Origin: Fidelibacterota bacterium SCGC AAA003-L08
Lineage (GTDB): Bacteria > Fidelibacterota > Marinisomatia > SCGC-AAA003-L08 > D37C17
Direction of reading: 5' to 3'
Assembly: GCA_000405805.1 (NCBI GenBank)
Contig: ASPJ01000025.1
Location: forward strand, 1 to 5,333
Length of the DNA stretch: 5,333 nucleotides
Shown here: positions 1 through 5,112 of the stretch, in pieces
Layout of the letters: every line of letters begins with the position of its first letter
Numbering within the stretch: position 1 is the stretch's first letter
Notes under the pieces: model-generated
The model's input: the letters and a program-made list of their open reading frames with translations, nothing else
Told to the model about the DNA's origin: nothing
Database searches by the model: none
Position numbers and translations under genes: made by a program

Positions 1-189
1 TGAGATTAACACCCCTAAGAATCCAATGATTCCAGTTGAATAATTTGGAAGCTGTGGAAAAAATTTATTAAGAATATTTGAGCCTGGACCTGATACAATA
101 TTAAATAAAAGCTCTGCTATTTTGAAGGTTAAATAGATAGGAATGACTGATAAAAATCCAGCTATAATATATTTCTTGTTATTATTCAT
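1..189 (-). CDS. DUF502 family membrane protein, N-terminal part (runs off window)
   Basis: Sixty-three codons are visible from an ATG at 189-187, and the frame stays open to base 1, so the C-terminal part is missing. The protein starts MNNNKKYIIAGFLSVIPIYL. A short basic N-terminus is followed by a hydrophobic segment at about residues 7-30, a polar stretch with a GPGS turn and NKFFPQLPNYSTG, then the start of a second hydrophobic segment (GIIGFLGVLIS). A K-Y-x-x-x-G opening, a first transmembrane helix, and a second helix after a short loop match the start of DUF502 inner-membrane proteins, whose biochemical role is not established. It starts 3 bases after the mutL stop codon, with a weak GAGAG at 199-203 as ribosome site, so it was probably co-transcribed with mutL. 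The family call rests on pattern recall from a fragment and is moderate. Confidence 0.6.
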   Translation of the reverse strand, partial: MNNNKKYIIAGFLSVIPIYLTFKIAELLFNIVSGPGSNILNKFFPQLPNYSTGIIGFLGVLIS

Positions 190-191
190 AA

Positions 192-374
192 TTATTTTCT
201 CTCAAATCTTTTATCTAATTCATCTATAGATAAGTTAATAATAATAGGCCTACCATGAGGACAAAAATATGGATGTTCCGTGGAAAACAATTTATCTACA
301 AGGAATCTTCTTTCATTTATTGAAAGCAGGTCTCCTGCTTTAACTGAAGCCTTACATGCATATGTTGATGTCAT
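192..374 (-). pseudogene. mutL: mutL remnant: C-terminal end of DNA mismatch repair protein MutL
   Basis: Sixty codons carry the end of an endonuclease-type MutL. The ACK motif is at residues 6-8 (YACKASVKAG), CPHGRP at about 38-43, and the terminal ELDKRFERK follows. In this family the ACK/ACR and CPHGRP motifs help form the metal site of the nicking endonuclease with an upstream DQHA-x2-E-x4-E motif, which is absent here. Full MutL is roughly 600 residues, so the whole N-terminal ATPase domain and most of the dimerisation domain are missing. The frame is open above the ATG back to a TAA at 408-410, and the codons just upstream read DSSFIEY, which may be genuine MutL. Above about 395 the DNA belongs to a PIF1 helicase frame. 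The ATG overlaps the PIF1-frame TGA (ATGA), but I take this as coincidence rather than a real start. A working mismatch repair protein cannot come from this copy. Confidence 0.85.
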
Positions 375-589
375 ATATTCAATAAAAGAAGAGTCTGTCC
401 ACCAATATTAATAGCTGCTCTTCCAGTTGGAGCTAAAAGAACACATTTTTTGCTTAACGTAAGGTTTAAATATTGAAGCAGGGTAGATTTGCCTGTGCCT
501 GCCTTTCCTGTTATAAAATAATTATTTTGGGTATGAGTTATATCGTATATGATGGAATTGAATTCATCTGTTAGTTCAACCCAATCCAT
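371..589 (-). pseudogene. Truncated PIF1-like DNA helicase, N-terminal Walker A region only
   Basis: Seventy-two codons match the start of bacterial PIF1-like superfamily 1B helicases. LTDEF is near the N-terminus, Walker A GKAGTGKST lies at residues 28-36, and motif Ia LLAPTGRAAINIGGQT at about 51-66. PIF1 proteins normally continue with an IHSFF-like sequence and several hundred more residues, including Walker B and motifs III to VI. Here the frame reads LLLLNI after GGQT and stops at TGA 371-373. The break coincides with the appearance of the MutL C-terminus in another frame, so the gene is cut by a junction rather than by a point mutation. It could still bind ATP poorly at best and cannot be a helicase. 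It lies 12 bases after the exonuclease stop and in the same frame as that gene. The N-terminal start at ATG 589 fits family alignments from memory. Confidence 0.85.
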
Positions 590-601
590 TATAAGAGTAA
601 C

Positions 602-1492
602 CTACTTCTCCATTCTTTTATATTTATCATATAAATCAATGAATTTTATAGAGCCATTGAAGATACCATTATAGATATTGTCAGCCAGCCATAGTTTCTC
701 AGCTTCCAGCTTCTTTTCATCATTAAGGAGTATATTCCATGATTTATTATCTCGATTAAATCGATATGCTCTATTTCGTTTTCTAATCAACTTAATATAC
801 TCTTCATTATACGAAAATTTGTTAACAATAGTATAATGTGGTTTTTTTGCATTTTCAATCAACTCTACTATTGGCTTGATATCATAATGAGAATTGGTTA
901 TTAGATGTATCGTTGCATTGACATCATTCATAGCTCTGTGAGCATCATAATAGAATCCATGCCATATAGATAGAAGCTCAAGTGAAGATTTTGCAAAACC
1001 TCTTTCCTTCCAATCCACATCATTACTAGAGCAAGCCCATATATTCCTAGGTCGAATATATTTCTCAAGCATATTGCGATCAAACCATGCATTATGAGCA
1101 ACAATTAACTGAGAATATGAAAGTAATTTTTCAACTAACTTCCAATCAATCTCTTTTCCTTTAACTATTTCATTGGTAATTCCTGTTAAAGCAGTAATCT
1201 CTTCACTGATACGCTGCTTGGGCTGATTGTAGCATTCGTACTGTTTAACTGCAGTGACATAGTTCCCTGTTTTTTTATCAACTTCAATAAGCTTCATGGC
1301 AATTTCAATAACCTCATCATCATCATGACTTAATCCTGTTGTTTCCAAATCTAAAACGCATATTCGTATTTTATCTGAATCTTTGCCTAATTCCTCTAGT
1401 TGATTCTTATTATCTGAATAAATATCTTCGCCTGTATATTTTTTTAAAAGTATAAAATTATTATTTTGATGTAATTCTTTTAAAAAAGCCAT
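602..1492 (-). CDS. DEDDh 3'-5' exonuclease (DnaQ/PRK09182-like)
   Basis: This 296-residue protein has a complete DEDDh exonuclease site: D48 and E50 in LDLETTGL, D138 in AHNAWFDRNML, and H185 with D190 in HRAMNDVNAT. These residues bind two metal ions for 3' to 5' removal of nucleotides. The DVDWKERGF segment before HRAMND, and a C-terminal region at about 218-275 (KKPHYTIV ... YRFNRDNKSWNI ... EAEKLWLADNIY), resemble the PRK09182 group annotated as polymerase III epsilon-like. That group is distinct from the housekeeping dnaQ. The start ATG overlaps the TAA of the upstream nuclease by one base (TAATG), with AAAGGA nine bases ahead. The gene ends in TAG, and the PIF1 frame continues in phase 12 bases on. 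With the nuclease upstream and helicase downstream it probably processes DNA ends. Exonuclease chemistry is secure; the pathway is inferred. Confidence 0.9.
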   Translation of the reverse strand: MAFLKELHQNNNFILLKKYTGEDIYSDNKNQLEELGKDSDKIRICVLDLETTGLSHDDDEVIEIAMKLIEVDKKTGNYVTAVKQYECYNQPKQRISEEITALTGITNEIVKGKEIDWKLVEKLLSYSQLIVAHNAWFDRNMLEKYIRPRNIWACSSNDVDWKERGFAKSSLELLSIWHGFYYDAHRAMNDVNATIHLITNSHYDIKPIVELIENAKKPHYTIVNKFSYNEEYIKLIRKRNRAYRFNRDNKSWNILLNDEKKLEAEKLWLADNIYNGIFNGSIKFIDLYDKYKRMEK

Positions 1493-2232
1493 TAGTTATT
1501 ATCCTTTCGTAATTCCAGCATTGCTTCGACATGTCCTCTGTAGTATGGGGGAAGATATGTATTTACCTCATAATCATTAATATGAGCAATAATCTGCTGT
1601 TTTATATTAAGACCATAATACTCTTCTAAAATATATCTGTACAAAGATAGCTGAAATGCATATACATTATACTTGCAATCCTCTATATTTGATGTAATAG
1701 GATGAATGCCCATCTTATTTTTGAAAGATCGAGTATTAATCTTTTTATTAGTCTTCCAGTCTATAATAATATATTCATTCGAATCTTTGATTTTAATCAA
1801 AACATCCATGGTGCCGGCAAGCCTAAATTCCTTTGAGAATATTATTTTTTCTACATACAAATCATAATCTCTATTTTCTAAAAAATTATCAAGCCATATC
1901 ACCCCATGCTTAGCTTTTATATCCAGAGCTTTGGCTATGCCGTTTACATCGTCTTCAATCTGTTTATGTACTAGAGTTCCATAATCTCTTAATTCATTCC
2001 ATCCAGCTATAACATCTTCTACTGTTCTCCCTGAATATTTAATATTTGTTCTTACTAATTTTTCAGCGATTTTCTGCTGATCAAATTTCTCAAAGAATTC
2101 AGCAATATATGTTGTAACACTGATAAATTCAATATTACTATCACTTATTAATGAGTAGGTATGATTTTTCTCATTTAATGACATTGTATTGTCGTTAATA
2201 TTATTCATTGTATTCCATTGCTTTAAATTCAT
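1492..2232 (-). CDS. RecB/Cas4-like PD-(D/E)XK nuclease
   Basis: The 246-residue frame shows the ordered motifs of the RecB-type PD-(D/E)XK fold: GTLVHKQIE with H89 and E93, E128 in YVEKIIFS, D143 in AGTMDVLI, D158-x-K160 in IIIDWKTNK, and Q194-x3-Y198 in AFQLSLYRY (motif QxxxY). H, D, D and K coordinate a metal for cleavage of DNA, as in RecB, AddB and Cas4. No Cas4-type cluster of four cysteines is present, so there is no sign of an iron-sulfur cluster and no CRISPR locus nearby. The SVTTYIAEFF segment at 39-47 is typical of small phage and bacterial nucleases of this type. The start is uncertain: ATGs at residues 1, 9 and 17 all lack a good ribosome site, and homology seems to begin near residue 19. 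It leads a co-directional nuclease, exonuclease and helicase set. Whether the host is chromosomal or of phage origin is not visible. Confidence 0.85.
   Translation of the reverse strand: MNLKQWNTMNNINDNTMSLNEKNHTYSLISDSNIEFISVTTYIAEFFEKFDQQKIAEKLVRTNIKYSGRTVEDVIAGWNELRDYGTLVHKQIEDDVNGIAKALDIKAKHGVIWLDNFLENRDYDLYVEKIIFSKEFRLAGTMDVLIKIKDSNEYIIIDWKTNKKINTRSFKNKMGIHPITSNIEDCKYNVYAFQLSLYRYILEEYYGLNIKQQIIAHINDYEVNTYLPPYYRGHVEAMLELRKDNN
1502..1507 (-). promoter_or_regulatory. Shine-Dalgarno site of the DEDDh exonuclease gene
   Basis: AAAGGA on the minus strand lies nine bases upstream of ATG 1492-1490, inside the end of the upstream nuclease gene. It is the clearest ribosome-binding sequence in the window and supports this start, which shares one base with the preceding TAA. 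Confidence 0.6.
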
Positions 2233-2262
2233 GCATTAAATTATTGAAATCATAGTAGTCTT

Positions 2263-2284
2263 AAAACAACAACAACGTTGTTTT
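2263..2284 (-). repeat. AT-rich inverted repeat (hairpin or operator-like)
   Basis: Perfect 8-base arms (AAAACAAC at 2263-2270 and GTTGTTTT at 2277-2284) flank a 6-base loop. An alternative 12-base palindrome AACAACGTTGTT is centred on the same sequence. It lies 31 bases above the nuclease start and about 100 bases below the DUF962 stop. It could be a weak terminator for the upstream unit (the distal arm ends in TTTT), a leader hairpin, or a protein-binding site. The stem has few GC pairs, so a strong intrinsic terminator is unlikely. Confidence 0.4.
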
Positions 2285-2300
2285 GAAAGCAAATAATATC

Positions 2301-2329
2301 ATTATAAAAAGTTAATGTTATTTTAAATT
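2301..2329 (-). promoter_or_regulatory. Possible sigma-70 promoter for the nuclease-exonuclease-helicase unit
   Basis: A perfect minus-strand TATAAT occupies 2301-2306, about 70 bases above the nuclease start, in the only sizeable intergenic gap. No good -35 stands at the usual spacing: TTGAAT at 2327-2332 is 20 bases away, which is too far. In sequence this AT-rich a TATAAT arises often by chance, so position in the gap is the main argument. Confidence 0.25.
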
Positions 2330-2386
2330 CAATTTTATCTACATATATAAGGATTCAAACATTGCAGTAAACTATTACATATTCTA

Positions 2387-2704
2387 TTATTTAGTTGAGT
2401 CAAATTTTTCTTTTCCAATCAATAAATGAAAAAACATCAAAAAATCTCCGCCTAAGCTATATATTGGGTACTTAAATGTCGCAGGCCTATTTTTTTCGAA
2501 AACAAAATGGCCTATCCAGGCAAGAGAATATCCAAACAATGGAGCATATATCCATAAATTACTGGTATTAATAATAGATAATAAAATTAAAGTTATTACA
2601 CTAGCTGTACCTAAAAAATGAAGCCATCGACATATTGGATGAAGATGCTCTGATAGATAGAATGGGTAGAATTCTTTAAATGATGCTATTTTTTTTTCAC
2701 TCAT
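2387..2704 (-). CDS. DUF962 / Mpo1-like membrane protein
   Basis: This 105-residue protein has the DUF962 (YGL010w/Mpo1-like) signature. FYLSEHLHPICRWLHFLG at about 15-32 carries the conserved H20, H22-P23, R26 and H29. It is followed by a hydrophobic helix (about 30-47), then GYSLAWIGHFVFEKNRPATF (59-78) with H66, E70, N72-R73-P74, and a last hydrophobic segment with GGDFLMFFHL. In yeast Mpo1 these histidines bind iron for alpha-oxidation of 2-hydroxy fatty acids; a similar role in bacteria is an inference. The length is normal for the short bacterial form. Its ATG overlaps the hydrolase stop by eight bases (ATGAGTGA), which implies translational coupling. A run of nine A bases follows within the first codons (2689-2697). 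Confidence 0.9.
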   Translation of the reverse strand: MSEKKIASFKEFYPFYLSEHLHPICRWLHFLGTASVITLILLSIINTSNLWIYAPLFGYSLAWIGHFVFEKNRPATFKYPIYSLGGDFLMFFHLLIGKEKFDSTK

Positions 2705-3464
2705 TGTTTATGAAATCTTTTATTTTTTGAAAGTAAATATCCTTGGTAATCATAATAATATTATTATGGTCTGCTCCATTAACCACAAATAGGTCTTTAT
2801 CCTTAGAGGCAGATTCTTTCATCATCAATTGTGCCTCAGAAATAGGAATTATATGATCCATGTCTGCATGAATAAAATATATTGGCTTTCTATATTTTTT
2901 AATTTTTTCCAAATTTCTAAATCCATCTAAAAGAGAATACTTAATTTCATCTTTATCTATATTCATCAGTTCAAGCAATGGATATTCTGTCCCAAACCCA
3001 CTTTCGATAATACACTTATCTATATCCGCTTCTCGCTTAGATATGATCTCACATGCAGAAGCACTGCCTAGAGATCTACCCATTATAATCATACTGCCAT
3101 TATAATGATTATCTTTCAAATACGACAAAACATAATCAAATATTTTAATGGCATCATGATGCAGACTATCTTTATCAGGCTCTCCATCAGAGAGTCCATA
3201 CCCTCTATAATCTGCAACAATAAAATTTATTCCATGACTGTTATATGAATTTCCAATCACATCATATTCTTGAGCCAATTCTGCATTACCATGAAAATAT
3301 AAAATATTAGCATATGTATTGTTTTGTAAGAATAATCTCGCACCTATCTTTATGTCTTGTTCAACAGTAATTAATACATCTTTTTTATCCTGAGACAAAA
3401 ATGATTTTCTAGGATAAAATATCGAGTTTATTATTCTTTTTTTATTCATACTTATAATATTCAC
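2697..3464 (-). CDS. Alpha/beta hydrolase (serine hydrolase family)
   Basis: The 255-codon frame is a compact alpha/beta hydrolase. It has the oxyanion-region HGN at 58-60 (YFHGNAE), ADYRGYGLSDGEP at 84-96, the nucleophile elbow G-R-S131-L-G, the acid D203 in HADMDHIIP, and the base H233 in GADHNNI. The catalytic triad is therefore complete. It resembles the BEM46/YfhR-like hydrolases, whose substrates are mostly unknown. No signal peptide is evident, although residues 10-20 are mildly hydrophobic and basic. The first possible start is GTG at 3464-3462, with ATG at 3449-3447 five codons later; neither has a clear ribosome site. It lies 17 bases after ung and overlaps the DUF962 gene by eight bases. 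Pairing with a putative lipid-modifying DUF962 protein hints at lipid or ester metabolism, but that is only context. Confidence 0.88.
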   Translation of the reverse strand: MNIISMNKKRIINSIFYPRKSFLSQDKKDVLITVEQDIKIGARLFLQNNTYANILYFHGNAELAQEYDVIGNSYNSHGINFIVADYRGYGLSDGEPDKDSLHHDAIKIFDYVLSYLKDNHYNGSMIIMGRSLGSASACEIISKREADIDKCIIESGFGTEYPLLELMNIDKDEIKYSLLDGFRNLEKIKKYRKPIYFIHADMDHIIPISEAQLMMKESASKDKDLFVVNGADHNNIIMITKDIYFQKIKDFINNE

Positions 3465-3481
3465 TTAAAGCTATACATTAA

Positions 3482-4153
3482 TTACCATTTGATTGGATTA
3501 TATCCATTATCTGCAAGATAATTATTTGTTTTTGAAAAATGTTTACACCCAAAGAAACCGTTGTATGCTGATAGGGGTGATGGATGAACTGTTTTAAGAA
3601 TTAAATGGTTATTATCTTTGTTAATTAATTCTTCTTTTTTATGCGCATAGTTTCCCCATAATAAAAATACGATATCTCTCCTGTTATTACTCAGTAGTTC
3701 TATACACTTATCTGAAAAAACTCTCCAACCTGAGTCTTTATGTGAATTGGCTTTATTTGAAATAACTGTTAATGTACTGTTTAATAATAATACTCCTTGC
3801 CTAGCCCAATTTTCTAAATTTCCTGATTCTGGAATATATTTTTTTGTATCTGACTTGAGTTCTTTAAATATATTCATTAAAGATGGTGGATGTTTAATGC
3901 CATCAGAGACACTAAAACAAAGTCCATGAGCCTGATGTTCTCCATGATAGGGGTCTTGCCCTATAATAACTACTCTAACATTTTCTACAGGAGTTAGATT
4001 AAATGCATTGAAAATAAGGTTTGCCTGCGGATAAATTGTTTTGCTGTTATACTCTTCTCTTATGAATACTTTTAATTTCGAAAAATATTCTTTATTAAAT
4101 TCATCTCCAAGAAGCTTGAGCCATGATTTTTCAATATTAATCTCTTTAGCCAT
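3482..4153 (-). CDS. ung: Uracil-DNA glycosylase, family 1
   Basis: The enzyme removes uracil from DNA, starting base excision repair. All family 1 motifs are present in the 223 residues: the water-activating loop GQDPYHG at 65-71 with D67 and Y69, the uracil-stacking F80 in GLCFSV, PPSLMNIFKEL at 89-99, uracil-recognising N125 in LLLNSTLTV, and the DNA-intercalation loop HPSPLSAYNGFFG at 190-202 with H190. The length is standard for bacterial Ung and nothing is missing. Its ATG follows the TAA of the Smr gene without any gap, and no Shine-Dalgarno sequence is seen, so translation probably depends on the upstream gene. The neighbourhood contains further nucleic-acid maintenance genes (Smr-domain protein and, beyond a gap, nucleases). 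Confidence 0.97.
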   Translation of the reverse strand: MAKEINIEKSWLKLLGDEFNKEYFSKLKVFIREEYNSKTIYPQANLIFNAFNLTPVENVRVVIIGQDPYHGEHQAHGLCFSVSDGIKHPPSLMNIFKELKSDTKKYIPESGNLENWARQGVLLLNSTLTVISNKANSHKDSGWRVFSDKCIELLSNNRRDIVFLLWGNYAHKKEELINKDNNHLILKTVHPSPLSAYNGFFGCKHFSKTNNYLADNGYNPIKW

Positions 4154-4399
4154 TTAGTCTATATACAAAGGCATCGTTACTAGATAGGACCCCATATTGA
4201 AAGAATTGCTAGGGATAACCTTAAGATTATGAGTTGAAACAATTTTTTTAAGCACTTCAAACATATCCACTGAATTTCCAGTTATAATTTCCAAGGGTAA
4301 TTGATTAATATTTTTAATGATAAACTCATCAATTAGCATTTCTGCTTCTTCATGAGTACTGCCATGCAAATCTAAGCTTTTATGGTTAGGCTTATTCAT
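4154..4399 (-). CDS. Stand-alone Smr-domain protein
   Basis: From ATG 4399-4397 the protein has 81 residues. It shows the Smr fold pattern: LDLHG at 9-13, a helix rich in acidic residues (EEAEMLIDEFI), strand LEIITGNS at 36-43, helix MFEVLKKIV, and a terminal strand after NMGSYLVTM. Smr domains act as nucleases on DNA or RNA, alone or at the end of MutS2. Here the usual TG-[HR]-G glycine loop is TGNS and the terminal N-P-G-A is N-M-G-S, so the active site departs from the norm. A longer reading from TTG 4417 is possible, but the ATG start overlaps the end of the small cysteine-rich frame (ATGAATAA), the same coupling form seen elsewhere in this unit, so I prefer it. The stop abuts ung directly. 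Confidence 0.75.
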   Translation of the reverse strand: MNKPNHKSLDLHGSTHEEAEMLIDEFIIKNINQLPLEIITGNSVDMFEVLKKIVSTHNLKVIPSNSFNMGSYLVTMPLYID

Positions 4400-4487
4400 T
4401 TCTATTATCCATATCAATTATATGAGGCATATCATGGCAATTTATAATAATAATTTCGCATCCACATGATGTGCAAATTTTTTTCAA
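4392..4487 (-). CDS. Small cysteine-rich (zinc-knuckle-like) ORF
   Basis: A 31-codon frame from a TTG at 4487-4485 to TAA 4394-4392 reads LKKICTSCGCE, then IIIINCHDMPHIIDMDNRNE. It has C5-x2-C8-x-C10 followed by C17-H18 and H22, spacing compatible with a small zinc-binding site. It fills the gap between def and the Smr gene almost exactly, and its stop overlaps the Smr ATG by eight bases. Both facts favour a real gene over noise in such AT-rich DNA, where four cysteines in 31 codons are unexpected. There is no Shine-Dalgarno sequence or ATG. The frame is also the same as that of def beyond its TAG stop (LKL sits between the TAG and the rest), so it might be a readthrough tail. I recognise no family. 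Confidence 0.45.
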   Translation of the reverse strand: MKKICTSCGCEIIIINCHDMPHIIDMDNRNE

Positions 4488-4493
4488 TTTTAA

Positions 4494-5111
4494 CTATTTA
4501 CTTAATCTTTCTAGTAATTGGTAAAAGAGTTCTTCTGGAATTTGCTTATTGATGAAAGCATCTTTAACCTTGGAACGATCTTCTATCATAAGTCTGCCAT
4601 TAAGATGATCTAACTCATGTTGATACAGCCTTGATATAAATTTATTTAATGGCTTTTTTATTGCTTTACCTTCAAGGTTATAATATCTAACTTTAATTTT
4701 ATCATATCTTTCCATCTGTAATGTCAAATCAGGAATGCTCAAACAACCTTCTTCTCCAATTTGAATTGATTCTTTATCTATAGTATCAATCTGAGGATTT
4801 ATATATATATCATAGTTTTCAGGATCTCTTTCAACATCATCCAAATTTTCGCTATCATCCTTATCCTCTTCAGGTCTATCATCATATTCCATTCCTATAA
4901 AAATGCTTTTATTATAGCCTATCTGATTGGCTGCAATTCCTGAACATGGAGTAGCCTGATATGTGTCAACTAAATCCTTAATAATATTATTGATGTAATC
5001 AGATAATGGAAAATTGACTTTTTTAGTGGGTTTTTTTAGAAATTGTATATTTTCTTCTATTATTTTTTTTCCATCCCATACTTTTATCAAATTTTCATAT
5101 CGAACAGCCAT
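4494..5111 (-). CDS. def: Peptide deformylase
   Basis: Removes the formyl group from the starting methionine of new proteins, using a metal ion. Motif II EGCLS lies at 121-125 (metal ligand C123) and motif III QHELDH at 164-169 (H165, E166, H169). Motif I is a variant: CSGIAANQIG at 56-65, in place of the usual GxGLAAPQ, keeping G58 and Q63. The protein has 205 residues, longer than the roughly 170 of typical bacterial enzymes. The difference is an acidic, probably disordered insertion at about 77-100 between motif I and motif II (repeated D and E residues). The start ATG lies one base after the yajQ stop, with a weak GAG at 5120-5122. It ends in TAG, and the next small cysteine-rich frame continues in the same phase. 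The catalytic set is complete, so activity is expected. Confidence 0.95.
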   Translation of the reverse strand: MAVRYENLIKVWDGKKIIEENIQFLKKPTKKVNFPLSDYINNIIKDLVDTYQATPCSGIAANQIGYNKSIFIGMEYDDRPEEDKDDSENLDDVERDPENYDIYINPQIDTIDKESIQIGEEGCLSIPDLTLQMERYDKIKVRYYNLEGKAIKKPLNKFISRLYQHELDHLNGRLMIEDRSKVKDAFINKQIPEELFYQLLERLSK

Positions 5112-5112
5112 A

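Larger units (their letters stand above)
2233..2386. other. Intergenic region between two co-directional gene blocks
   Basis: This is the longest non-coding gap in the window. It separates the housekeeping block (yajQ to DUF962) from the nuclease block. It contains the inverted repeat at 2263-2284 and the TATAAT at 2301-2306. I see no tRNA, riboswitch-like structure or convincing intrinsic terminator, and no open frame with family resemblance. Confidence 0.5.

Noticed and set aside
192..374. Independent 60-codon small gene
   Set aside because: Its conserved motifs are those of the MutL C-terminus, and its ATG lies inside a frame that continues upstream; it is a remnant rather than a separate gene.
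602..1492. Housekeeping dnaQ (polymerase III epsilon)
   Set aside because: The DEDDh site is present, but the long N-terminal region and C-terminal region match the PRK09182-like group and the context is not that of dnaQ.
1492..2232. Cas4 of a CRISPR system
   Set aside because: The RecB-like motifs fit, but the cysteines for a Cas4 iron-sulfur cluster are absent, and no repeat-spacer array or other cas gene is present.
3747..3929. Plus-strand 60-codon open frame opposite ung
   Set aside because: It lies wholly inside the strongly supported ung gene on the other strand and shows no family resemblance. It is a shadow of ung codons.
4400..4417. Longer Smr-gene start at TTG 4417
   Set aside because: It adds only MIWIIE, which has no family match, and uses a rare start codon. 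ATG 4399 gives a standard Smr N-terminus and the overlap pattern typical of this unit.
4799..4812. TATATATATAT tract as a promoter or repeat
   Set aside because: It lies inside def and encodes part of the conserved strand DIYIN, so the coding explanation is sufficient.
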